Source of the DNA: Opisthorchis felineus
Lineage: Eukaryota; Platyhelminthes; Trematoda; Opisthorchiida; Opisthorchiidae
DNA: 64,000 bases
Reading direction: 5' to 3'
Assembly (NCBI GenBank): GCA_004794785.1
Contig: SJOL01008950.1
Location: forward strand, 387,658-451,657
The notes under the pieces are model-generated. The model was not told where the DNA came from. It searched no databases and was given only the letters and a program-made list of their open reading frames with translations. The position numbers and the translations under genes are program-made. Position 1 is the first letter of the stretch; every line of letters starts with the position of its first letter. Below are positions 1-10,620 of this stretch, piece after piece.

Positions 1-99
1 ACACACCCTATAACGTCTAGCTGAGTGCAGGTCACTCCTATCGTCAAAACTGCTTTTAATTACCAAAACTTATTTAGTTTTGTTTGAGTACAGACGTCT

Positions 100-400
100 A
101 AAACTGAACAACACCGCAGTAGGTTCTCGCCCTTTTGTTACCAGAACGGAAAACTCAGCCCTCCGCAAAGGCCGGTCAGTAATTTTTGTCCTGCTTTCAC
201 CACCAAACAACTCAATCTCTGATGTGTGCCACGTTTTGTACCTAGTCTGTCTGCCCCACAAGTTGTGTACCAGTTCACATGCAGTTACGGTCAAACATAC
301 ATCGGTAGAACATTAGGATCCTATGCGAACGTGTCTCAGAACACTCGCCCTGTCATTTGAGTCAGGTGTATAACCGATCGACCACCGAGCTGATCCCCCC
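100..400 (+). pseudogene. Penelope-like element remnant, GIY-YIG endonuclease end
   Basis: From 265 the plus strand reads VYQFTCSYGQTYIGRT, the first part of a GIY-YIG endonuclease domain of the kind that ends Penelope-like retroelements. The YIG (298-306) and following Arg are intact. At about 310-324 the frame shifts, and ERVSEH continues in another frame from 327. Stops follow quickly (357). Upstream similarity from about 100 is weak. This is a decayed 3' fragment; the reverse transcriptase part is not in the window. Confidence 0.6.
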
Positions 401-1535
401 TACGAACGATATAGTTAGGAGGCAAGTGTGCTCAGTACTGTTGTATTGCCAAGCTACTGCAATTAAACACTCATGTGCATAAGTAGTCATCAAACATTTC
501 TGTAACCCAGCCTGAAGCATTTGCCTCCCGGTGCTCGATACTGAAGTAGCTCACTATAAGCCCAGTTTGATACTGCCGATATTTTTACTAAAATAATCCG
601 AGTAGCACTGGTAGCTGACAGAATTTCCTATCTGTAATTTGGCCGAATATCTTTGAAGACACTAGGCCTTGTTCTGGTCACCAGTATGACAAGTAACTCA
701 AAAACTAACTGCAACTGTTGGGACGTTATTAAGTAATAGGGGTTGTTATACCAAGCATCCCAGAGTTACCCGTTCCGAGTAGACAACAACATGGTCTTTG
801 CAGGCAGGCTGAATTCCTGTAGGGTGTTTGTTGGGAGAGAGTCGTATTCGCATAATAAATGCTTGGGAACTAAACTGAAATTTCATTCACAATGATGTTA
901 TAGAAGAGTGGACCACAAAGTCACTGAAAAAGATCAAGTATCGTTTGCGCTCATTCTGTGGAAATGTCTGAGTTTCCATGTGGAGATAGATCACTCCCAG
1001 ACGAGTACTACATTTTCCATTCTGAAGGAATGGCCCTTGATTGCTGTCTTAGTCACACACTGTGCGCACAGTTGGCTTCGATGGTATTCTTGAAAGCATT
1101 TATGATTTGGCATCATTCTGATCCCAAAGTGAACGCAATTCACACATGTGGGGACACACATATGGGCAGATTCCTCTTAGTGAACCCGATTTTAAATGTA
1201 GGCTATGAGTGTTTTCGGAGAACATTCTAAAGCACCGATTGTAGACAGGTGGTCATCGTAACTGCCTGTTGTTTGTAATCCTCACAGATTTGGAAATTCG
1301 GTCGTTGTGAACGGACAAATTTCCCCATCATTTTATGTCGCATCCCAACCTCACATACTGGTTCTCATTAACAGGAAAGATATTCTTGGCTAGGTTACGG
1401 GTACAGTTGTATATTTCACGATTTTTGTAGTAAGACTTCTCAGTTGAGTGAACTTATAGTTAATAAACATAAATGGTAAGCATGATTTCAAAGGTGTATC
1501 TATGCTAAATCACAGATAATTTTGGGCGCAATAAA
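401..1535. other. Downstream flank of the PRDM8-like gene, no gene recognised
   Basis: Probably contains the 3' UTR of the minus-strand PRDM8-like gene next to 1535. No canonical polyadenylation signal (AATAAA on the minus strand) occurs in the nearest 300 bases; a CATAAA variant lies near 1335. Short open frames here (for example 958-1230, plus) match nothing I recognise. Confidence 0.4.
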
Positions 1536-2608
1536 TCACGTGTGTGAGGTCATGTGACGAGTCAAATGATGTCTCTCGCGGAATGTTTCACCACATAGGT
1601 GACATACCAGGCTTGTTCGGGTAAGATCAGTGACTTCCAACGTGGATCGTGCTTCGGGAGGTAGTTCTTGATGGGTGGATTTTGAGCTGTGCGAGTCTAC
1701 CGTGGACGTGGATTCTCTTCTATGTTCCTCAGGAACGTGCTGACCAGATGCACAGCGTTCCAGCGGCGGAGCTCTGATCCGCATTCCTGTTTGTTCCTTA
1801 TTGTGACAAGTGCGCATGTGCTGAACCAAGTCACTTGTTAGTCGAAACGTTGTAAAACACCGCGCGCACCAATTCTGTGCCAGTCTAAGTGAAGTGGGGG
1901 GTAATGGCGGTGCAGTTTTGCCTGCTGCTGGTTGGTTCAAACGATGGATGATCGTCTGAAGCAGTTGTTCTACCAGAGGATTCCGAGCTCTTGCAGCGAA
2001 CGAACCATCTTTATGTGGATAGGATGGTGCAGGGTAGCAGCTCGCTTTTCGGTTTCTCTGTGAATTCTGATACTGACCACACAATTGTTTTTGCAATTTG
2101 TTGGCTTCGAATCTTCTTTGAGTTTTCGGCTCTCCAAAACAGCGTACACTGTTAGGCTTCGGTATGGGACGCGAAGGTTTTTCGTGCGCTTTATTTTTCA
2201 TCCGACTGTTTGTTACTGACACTGAATCTCCATCAACGGGACCCACTTGGTGTTCTGGAGGCAGGTTTGGCTGCGGATGCCAAGACGATAATGAATTTTC
2301 AATCAAACTAAGTCCCGGAACGTCGATGGGTGGAACCCGCACGACATCTTTAATGGTTTCCGGAAGTCGCAAGTGAGTTTTCAGTTTCCATGACGAAGAG
2401 GGTGAATTTCCATCGCTTGGTTTAATGACAGGCTGGTGGCTGCAGACAGTATCACGTGGTAGCAGGTTAAGATGGCTGGAAGTTTGGCTATCTAAGTGTA
2501 CTTGGATTTCGCGAATAAGCCTGTGCCTCCCGCATTTGAACAAAAAATGGGCAATGTACGGATATATGAACCGGAACTCTGCGTTGCACAGTTCACACTG
2601 CAGTGAAG
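1536..2608 (-). CDS. PRDM8: PRDM8-like terminal exon: linker and three zinc fingers
   Basis: 1073-base last coding exon. The acceptor is TTCGTCCTTTTTTAG (complement at 2609-2610). Two bases complete an Ala codon with the previous exon, then 356 codons follow to the TGA at 1536-1538. It holds a C2HC finger just after the acceptor, then a Ser/Pro/Gln/Arg-rich linker, then NWCARC- and LVCHLC-type C2H2 fingers. The protein ends with HMTSHT directly after the last finger, as vertebrate PRDM8 does apart from its final residue. The open frame continues upstream to 2759, but that part is intron. Confidence 0.9.
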
Positions 2609-5600
2609 CTAAAAAAGGACGAAAGAATTCAGATGATTCACGGTTCCGAATAAAGTAGATAATTAATAAGGAGGAAGTGCTTATTTGTCGCCACACGAAA
2701 GCATCAAATACCACTATTGCTGAAAATTTATTAACCTGTGGGACCGGACCTGCGGTCATGCCTGTTAGCTGTTGCGCAGTTACCTAGCCTGCTCTTACTG
2801 ATATTGTAGATTTATGGAGGGCTATGTCTGGCTATCTAGTCACCATTTTATCATGAGGTAGCTCGAGCAATACGATGCCTTACGCTTTCTCAATACTTCG
2901 TGTTTTCTTCTTAAAACCCCCAACATAAAGCGGTTACCTGGTAGTTTAGTTCTTCAACAAACTTTTCAAGAATCAATTGGGAATCCAAAGCCCGGTTCGG
3001 AGGATTCCTACTGCCGGTTCAAATCAAAGCTGGTTAACTTCGGTTTACTACTCCGTCGGAAATGAATACTGATCAGAGAACACATATAGAGTTTGTGCAA
3101 TCTTTGCTAAAACAGAACTGGTGCGAATGTGTCCCGACAAGGGGGCTGCACATAATGAATTATTAATACAAGAAAACAAGCTTGAATAAGACGGCATCAC
3201 TTTCTATTGACGAAAAGATACGGTACTAAGAAGGCGAATCCCATATTTAAAGACATTTGAAGGGTTCAGAACCCAAAACATTTTGGACGAAGTCACTACT
3301 GATGCAACGAAACCAAGGTGATCATGTTGCGCATGACCGTATGGACTTTCCAGATGGCATAATCCCCTTGTGGCTAGTGCTTTGCGTGACAAACAATCCA
3401 CTATACTACGGAAAAATGGTTCAATAAAGTGCTGTCCATCAAACAGCATTTATGTCATAACAGAATGAAGCATAACTTGTAGCTTGTTGAGCGGATAAAA
3501 GACAGAAGGACTGCGGATAAGCACCTGACAATTCATGTTTACCGATGAACGAAACTGTTGAAGTAACATAGGACTACTCGCACGTCTCAGGAATTCTAAA
3601 GATGACTTGTAGGGCCTAAGAACATTTCGCACCAGAAATGTATACTACGTCTCCAATGGCAAACTATAAAAATAAATAAACGAAGTAGCCTTGGCCATTC
3701 GTTTGGGCCAGTTTTGTTTACACATATTTAAACCTAGTGTAGAAGAAAAGGATAAAATTAATCCCAAGAAAACATTCGTTGATGACTGGTGTTGTATATA
3801 GATATTCTGTTCGTACGGAGCAAACACACCAACGTTCAAACACACACGACAAAGTATAGGAACAGCCTAGCCACAGTAGAAGCGAGCAAACCCATTATCA
3901 ACAGCCCCATCACAAAACCACCAACTAAGAAATGAAATCGTTACCTTACGCTTCAGAGAGGCTCTGGCGAGAACACTTTAGGAGTTCACGGAATAGGTTC
4001 GTTGCATACTTCGGTAACTGAGACCGAACGCACACGCAAGCGTCTTAAACGAAAGGGGTTCACTAGTGCTTCTATGAAAAATGTTTAACCGCAGTCTCCC
4101 CAGGGTTGGATTCGTATCATTAGTAAAAAATGTGTATTATTTTCCTTCTGAAATTTCGTAGAGATTAAGTACCCAATTGTATCAGTCGTTTAACACGAAT
4201 TACGGCATAGCGCACCTTCCAATAAACCATGATTTATAACCTAACTGCTCAGACCGCCTCGAAATTACTTCACAACTACCAGTGGAGGTGGAGGTGGAGG
4301 AAAACTCGACTGACAGTGCTAAGTATGATTTTGAACTTCTAAGTCTACGGTTCTCGCTCCTGTAACCCACGCTGGATTATTAGCTGGGAGAGCCTTGCCA
4401 CCAGCCGTCGCGCTTGAGCAGCTGAGACTCGAGTCATCCGAGTAATCTGATGGTATAGACGTAATACACTACTTATAAGGTTGCTGAAAACCGTTCGACA
4501 GCCCACAACCGGTTTCGCCCGTTTTGGGACTCATCAGGTAGGCGCAGTCCCCCAGTTTCCGTCAACCTTATGTTTTACTTGAACCAAAATTGCACGAAAT
4601 CGGAGAAATACTCTCATTTGCAAAACAATTTGGCTTTGCGGAAGACTCACCTGGAAAGCAGGTGAATCTCTCGTTTATGATGTTCTTCTTCAACTGAGTG
4701 TGCTGCAACAGGCCGACTCCTAAACGAGAGATTCAGCTGGGTTTCAGGTGAGTCTCCCGCAAGACCAAATTGGTTTGCAAATGAGTGTATTTCGCTAGTC
4801 TGATCTTCTTTCACCAGCAGGCGGGTGTAACAAAATAAAGTATGAAACTGTGTAGAAGAAAGTGCAGATTGAACGTACGGTAGATCACTTGCTCAATTTA
4901 GTGTTCAGCTCGTTACTAATGTGCCAGTGTTATGACTGCAACACATGTCGCTGCCACCAAAGGACTGTCAGTCATTGGAACAAAGTGGGCTTTTTTGCGC
5001 TGTACCTTACTGAATTCCTAACCCTGGTACTTACATCCCTAATGAGACTTTTTCATATATCCCTACAAACTGCTCCATGATTATTGGCTACTTTCACTTC
5101 GTCCTTCCCGTATTATGTGCTAAGAGTAGATGCCTGAATAAAATTTGACAAAATTACATGCTTTCGGACAACCCAGTCAAAAAGTCGTCTTCGATTCTTT
5201 GTCGAATTTTTTGTGGGTCAAATATTTGTATGTGAAATTTTGTGTAGTGACGAAATGATGTACAACAAGACAAAATCGTGGACATAAAGCTTGGGTGTAG
5301 TACCAACCGGTGTTGCCGGGTGGGAACTCCATCCAAGAATTACCTCTTCTGCTGTGCATTGGGTGTGAATAAGAATATAATTATGTCCAGTAGGAACCCT
5401 ATCACACAATGCAAACGAAAAAATAAGTGCACTTGCACGGGACCTGAATCTGCGAACTCTCGTTGGCCATCCTAATGACCAAACTAAACGTGGATGCCAT
5501 CCCCACTACAATTCCACACAGACTAACAATTCCTCTGTCCAAAGGGTTTAACAGTTGACGTTTCTCAGCGCCATTGGTGATAGCCTGGCGTAACCTCGCA

Positions 5601-8600
5601 GTGGGCAAGACGTTTTTACCGCCCATGTACACAGAAGTTCAAACTGATGTAGAGGGGACCAGGTTTATGTGTCTTTTTTCAGGAACCCAACTACGCACGG
5701 TGCAAAGCTGTTGGTAGAGACACGAACCTCTTACACCTCGCTTACTAGGCGAATGCTCTGCAGATGATCGAAGCAGAACTTTAAGAATAGCATCAATAGC
5801 AAACCACTTTCTCCATTGCTACTTTATCCGCTTCCTCGTGTGGTACAGCCACTTCGGGTGAAGATAAGACTAGAGTGGAGATTTAGTTTAAACCTAATAA
5901 GAGGACAGATCAGCTCTGATGAAGCCACCACAAAACGTAAGTTTGCTTTTCACTGATTGTAGGACTCAGTGGAACTTAGTATCAAGCAGCCACTCCTCTG
6001 TCATAGATTGACTGTACTTATTCAAAAGATTGTAATTTGATCACAAAGGGTTCGGAAGTGGGAAAATGATTGTTGCAGTTTTTATTCTCCCGATTTTATC
6101 TAATCAGAGTTGCCAAGCAACTCGTCAATGTAAAGTTTAGTACCCCCATTCCGAAAAGGACTACCTAGTTGGCTCAAGATTCCTACAACTTAGTACTCGT
6201 AAGCACCCCATGAAATCCGAGTTGAACTTGAAGCAATCATTTGCGGTTTTGTTACGAACACTTTAACCTAAGTTTAAGGCAGTTGGACATCTGTATGAAA
6301 GTATTGGAGGGCAAATGAAATTGCTTGGGTGACGTAACACGTGGGCGTGGCGGGTCCTACTTGTCAGTAAGATGATAGCTTTACGCAGCTTTACCCAAAA
6401 TTTAATGTACGTACATATGTGGGGATTGTTTTTATTTCTTATTGTAAATTTTGGTGATCCTGCCATTGGATAAACATGAAAATCAGAGTAGGAAAACACT
6501 CGTTTACTTTTTTATTTGTTGTTCGTCACCCAACAGGACCTCTTAGTCCGAGTTTTCTACTATTTTTCTCATATTTCAAGAGATAATTCAGGGGAATGAC
6601 CAGGCATTAATCTCTTCTTAGAGGTAAGTACACCCGTAGAACAGCAGCTAAAAGAAACCGAATTTGAATGGCAAACAAGATTTTGAACGAAAATTGTGGT
6701 AATAATCCCTGTAGTGCATCTTTCTTTTCAAACATCTTGTAGTTCATCTTGCATTCGTACACAAAATCCATAACTTTTGGATGTTTTTACTTCGAAGGGC
6801 TTCCGTTTTCCAGCCCTCAATTGTCTTCTTCAGTGTAGTTTCAGCAAGCCTCTACATGTCTAATTCATCCCCTTAGTTTTTACAAGTGCGTAACATCTAT
6901 AGAATTCAGTGTACCGGCTAGATGAGGTATGCTTTTTCGGGCGGTTTCTGCTAAGAGTTGTATCTTTGAAAGGCACTTGTGCCATACACAAACGCCTCTT
7001 ATTGCGCTGACTCGTGAATCGCAGCTCCCAAAACATGCTTTTGCATACACGTGTTGCTCTAAAACAACTCCGCGCTTTTTTAGTGTTTAACAGAAGGAAA
7101 TACCGCAAAAAAACTGAGACGAATTAACTTTATGTCTACTTGAAGACCCGAAAGGAAACAACTAGAATACCCAGGACACGTGATCTCTCAGTCCACTTTA
7201 ACTTACCTGAAACTCTACCCGGCACCTGATCACAGGCTCCTGGGGTCATATCATTGGCGTCATCCAATCCCAACCAGGCATCTACTGCTAACCGGTGTTT
7301 CAGCACCCTCCCAGCCAGTGGGTTGATATCCGCTCGGCGGAACCAGACGAACATTTCCTGACCGGCATCAATAGGTCGTATAATGTAATAAAACGAATGT
7401 CCTGTAGTTGGATCCCGTATCAGTTCCACATTTTGCTCCCCGGGATGTCGTGCACTGCGTAGATTGCAGACCCATTCAATGAGCCGATGAGGGTCCGAAA
7501 GCTGCAGTGGATTCACCTGTTCGGTAAAAATGTAAGGGATGAATCTGGCTGTCCACATTTACGTCAAACATCAGGACTGACAGTTAAGGTCACATTGAGG
7601 GCACATTCTGATTGCGGTAACCCAAGTCCCTCGGGACATCGGAAGAAGTTATCATTCATGGGTCGTTTGAGTTTGTTTACTGATTCTTCAAATTCAAAGC
7701 AAACACACCCGTGTAACCGTTGAATCTTCCCCAGCTGGAATTGAAACCAGTGTGACTACTTTTTATTTTAGTTACAACAGAAAAGGATGCTTGGAAGTTA
7801 AAACATATGGGCTGTGTCAGAAACCCGAACAACCTGTAGCATAAGAGTAGCCCACCTCAAAATGGCCCATTCAACTAAAATAATTGATTACTGTTTTGGC
7901 CTTAAATTATACCCCACACTATTTTCTGGTGTAAGGTTCTGTCAGGAAGGACGTATTTCTGAAAATAGTCCCAGAATGTCCGAAACATCCTTAGACCCTC
8001 AAGCCCCACCAAAATCGCAGCAGGGAAGCCGTCAAGCATCCAGGCCAGAAAAGCCAGCCGCATATTTAACGCCCAAGCAGTCGATCAATTCAGCAACGGC
8101 CGACGATGACGAGTGTTCAGGCCTCTCATAGAAGCATGGTCGACGACGATGGGTGTTCACGTAACGACGATCAGACAGCCTGGATCAAGGCCAAAAGTTC
8201 CCTTTAAATACCGCGAGGCCCTTGTAACTTGCACTCGCTTGTTCGCAATGAAGCTGTTGTGTTCCTTGTTGGCGAGTCTTTTTCCGAAACTACGGCACTC
8301 AGCGGGGATGGCAGTTAGTTACAAAGGGTTTCAACAGAATTTTTTTATAATTTCAAATTAAATTACAACCTTTTTTCACTAACGAAGTGCAGTATCTTAC
8401 TAGGCATAAAAGTGTCTTCTAAAACTGACAGCTTCAACGTTGGACTGTTTAGCGAAATCTGTTGGACTTATTCAGAACATGGTAGTTTGTTTGAAGTGTT
8501 CTTTCAAAGAGAAACCAACCACAACCCTTCTCAGGAAAGATAAACTGTTGATTCTTGGTGAGGGTGAATCGAGGAATATGAAATTTCATAGATGAGACCG

Positions 8601-9365
8601 TCGGTAGTGGCATTTTTCTGAATACTCTCACTCCACACTGTGGTGTATCAAACCGACGATCTCAGCACCGGATGATACCATTTCAGACGCTATTCTATAC
8701 ATACAACGCGTCACATAAAGATGTAACAAACAGTGAAAATTTTAGATTACTCGTACTTCCATTTCTGGCTTTTATTCTTTACTGGCTGTTCGGTAGGTGC
8801 ACATAACGATATGACACTTTTTACGGTTTTTAATTCTGTTCATAATGATAGCATTCCGCACCTATCCTCTGATTTCTTCATTCAGATTTATGAGAAGGGT
8901 TAAGTACTTCACAAGGTGTTTTCTGACTGCAAACTACAATACATTCCCCTCTAAAATTTTCATAATTGGATCTATATTTTCCTCCAGCCTGAAGCCATAA
9001 ACAGAGGTTTCCAGTGGAGTTAGCTTAGAGATCGTGTTGGCTGAAGGATAGTGGATTTTCCATCTTCAAATATCTCAAGACCGATGGGCCAGATTTGTTT
9101 GCGATTGTCTGAATTATGGATCGACAGAGTGCATAAAACAAGCTGGCTTATGAACACAAACCATTTATATGAGTTCCTTGTGAGTACTCACTGTAACAGT
9201 GGGAAGCTCAGGGAGTTGGTCGGTCGTGGTTTGAGCAATCAGGTATGCCGGATCAGCTATCATCCAGTCGGTGGGCAGCGGACCGAAACATAATCCGGGT
9301 TCCAAGTTGACCGTGGTTATCATGCCCATGTTTTTAGAAAAGATTGATTTTCTACCTGTTATGAA
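1536..9365 (-). CDS. PRDM8: PRDM8-like PR-domain zinc-finger protein (gene-level, three exons in window)
   Basis: Spliced gene read on the minus strand, joining 9192-9365 (coding probably from 9329), 7207-7516 and 1536-2608. Donor and acceptor phases match at both junctions (0/0, then 1/2). The product is about 506 residues from Met at 9329. Order seen: PR (SET-like) domain at about 8-115; C2HC finger C154, C157, H170, C175; a long low-complexity linker; C2H2 fingers C397/C400/H413/H418 and C485/C488/H501/H505, the last ending four bases before the stop. The finger motifs NWCARC...TSDLVQHMR and [14 protein letters not shown], and the [10 protein letters not shown] finger, are those of vertebrate PRDM8 (known family pattern). 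PRDM8 is a nuclear transcriptional repressor in neural tissue of other animals; that role here is inference. The human protein is longer, mainly in the linker. Upstream non-coding or coding exons may lie above 9366. No promoter or polyA signal was identified with confidence. Confidence 0.85.
2609..7206 (-). other. Last intron of the PRDM8-like gene
   Basis: 4.6 kb GT-AG intron (minus strand). It contains one copy of the dispersed foldback repeat (about 4450-4810) and a short GGAGGT repeat near 4283-4301. No other exon or gene was recognised. Confidence 0.8.
4450..4810 (+). repeat. Foldback (MITE-like) repeat, copy A
   Basis: A body reading ACTTATAAGGTTGCTGAAAA, then TTTCGCCC, CATCAGGTAGGCGCAGTCC and AGTTTCC, is followed by a near-perfect inverted repeat: arms 4605-4677 and 4721-4793 (73 bases each, differing at roughly ten positions) around a 43-base loop. 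Related sequence occurs at 17.1, 17.3, 24.7, 36.9, 52.4 and 58.6 kb. No open frame or transposase is present, so it is probably a non-autonomous element. Confidence 0.75.
7207..7516 (-). CDS. PRDM8: PRDM8-like exon: C-terminal half of PR domain
   Basis: 310-base exon. The acceptor is CCGAACAG with a good pyrimidine tract (complement at 7517-7518) and the donor is GTAAGT (complement at 7201-7206). It enters in phase 0 and leaves in phase 1. It encodes VNPLQLSD...[18 protein letters not shown]...[11 protein letters not shown], the PR-domain core with the conserved SAR-x-x-x-EQN and E-x-x-VW segments. The usual Tyr-Gly after VW is Phe-Arg here, which is divergent. The open frame runs back into the intron (to 7558), but that extension has no acceptor of matching phase. 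Confidence 0.88.
7517..9191 (-). other. First recognised intron of the PRDM8-like gene
   Basis: 1.7 kb intron between the two PR-domain exons. A plus-strand open frame at 7814-8131 overlaps it but shows no recognisable domain and is probably chance. A short near-duplicate (CGACGATGACGAGTGTTCA and CGACGACGATGGGTGTTCA) occurs at about 8101-8160. Nothing else seen. Confidence 0.7.
9192..9365 (-). CDS. PRDM8: PRDM8-like exon: N-terminal half of PR domain
   Basis: Short exon bounded by a pyrimidine-rich acceptor (TTCTTTCTCTCTTTAG, complement at 9366-9367) and a GTGAGT donor (complement at 9190-9191). It encodes ...[15 protein letters not shown]..., matching the start of PRDM8 PR domains (acidic-Pro-x-x-x-FGP). 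Two ATG codons lie at 9327-9329 and 9321-9323. Starting at 9329 gives 46 residues ending in PTVT, in phase 0. The frame is open up to the acceptor, so an upstream coding exon is also possible. With the next exon, the spacing from FGP to the tryptophan of WVCNLRSAR is 43 residues, against 44 in human PRDM8 as I recall it. This supports both the exon and the junction. Confidence 0.75.
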
Positions 9366-10439
9366 CTAAAGAGAGAAAGAACTACGACGTGATTGATGTA
9401 CGATCTATTAGAAATAACATCAATTTGCTTGATCTGGACAAACGAACATATCACATTTCATACATTGTTTCTGATAAGGCAACGGATATTCTGTTGTCAA
9501 AATAAATAAGGGACAGCTTCCAGGAGATCACCTAATTCGGCATCGCATTAGATCCTGTTGACCACGAATCACTGTAGACTGAGGACCTCTAGTTTGGATA
9601 TTGTGTTTGATGTGTGGCAAGACTGTTCATGGTCACCAGTGTCCTTAAAATTCACAGTAGAATTGTTACTTGGACAGTCGTTGAAGGGATACTCCGTCGA
9701 GTACCCAAACCTAGATAGCTGACTTGGAAAATGTGAGACTAGAAACCAGCACACTGAAGACCAAGTTTCTATTTCTCATATGGACGTGTTTTTGCTACCT
9801 CTCAAGTGAAGTGACAGAACAAACTGCCGTATACTAACACCCGGGCTTAACCAGCGTGCCCAGGTAACAAGCCAAAGAAGTTCAACAACGGATCTACAAG
9901 ACCTGACTTGCTTTCATGCGGACGAACAACACGTTGTGAAAAACAACTCACGTTCGTCTGCGTGTAAAGTCTTGGTCTTCAACACGGCGGTCAGTTGGCT
10001 TCTACTTTGGGCCTACTATTCTCCGTGAGCAGCGACTATCTGGATGCTACAGATATTTTTACCACTGGTGTCTTTAGCAAACACCAAAAGCTCTCTAACT
10101 TGAAAAACGAAGGTATCCTGGAGCTTGGTCATGACCTACTACACCGACTTTAGGTCCCTCAAGCACGGTGCCTGCGGTAATTTAGGCATTGATAATGCAA
10201 GAACAATGCTAGAATTCCTGAGAGAAACTTGGCCTCTTGATCACGCCAGGGGTAGCGTTGTCATTTTGGGAGACTATTAAAAACGTGGTTCAGCACGGTA
10301 AAAAATGACTTGGAACAACTTGATTCCAAGTGGTTCCACGGTCCCCGTCAGTGATGAGTGATTTGTGCACATGACAGCTGCTCTCCGCTCGTGAGCAGCC
10401 GCTGTCCGATACATTTCTTAAAGTCACTCATCCAGACTG
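9366..10439. other. Upstream flank of the PRDM8-like gene, no further exon recognised
   Basis: The promoter and any 5' exons of the minus-strand PRDM8-like gene should lie here or farther right. I could not identify a start exon or core promoter. Confidence 0.4.
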
Positions 10440-10620
10440 AATAGATAGTCGCTCAAATGGTAACATCCATTAGAGATGAAACTGTCAACTCTATGGCTGT
10501 ACGCAGCACAAAAGCAGAACTCGCAAAGCCATACAAACTTGGAACATGGAACGTTTTACTACTCATACTAACCTACAGTAAATCATATGACATAGAGAAG
10601 AACAATACCTCTCGCACAGC
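10440..10620 (+). pseudogene. Possible decayed LINE 5' end (endonuclease start)
   Basis: Around 10530-10555 the plus strand reads KPYKLGTWNV, which resembles the first motif of the apurinic-type endonuclease of non-LTR retroelements (K-x-x-TWNVRTL). The similarity stops after this motif and stops accumulate, so it may be a remnant or chance. Confidence 0.3.

Noticed and set aside
7517..7558. In-frame extension of the PR exon reading [11 protein letters not shown], resembling VPYIF of vertebrate PRDM8
   Set aside because: The upstream exon ends in phase 0, which fits only the acceptor at 7517-7518. Using the extension would need an acceptor in another phase and would make the PR domain too long. 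The resemblance is chance.
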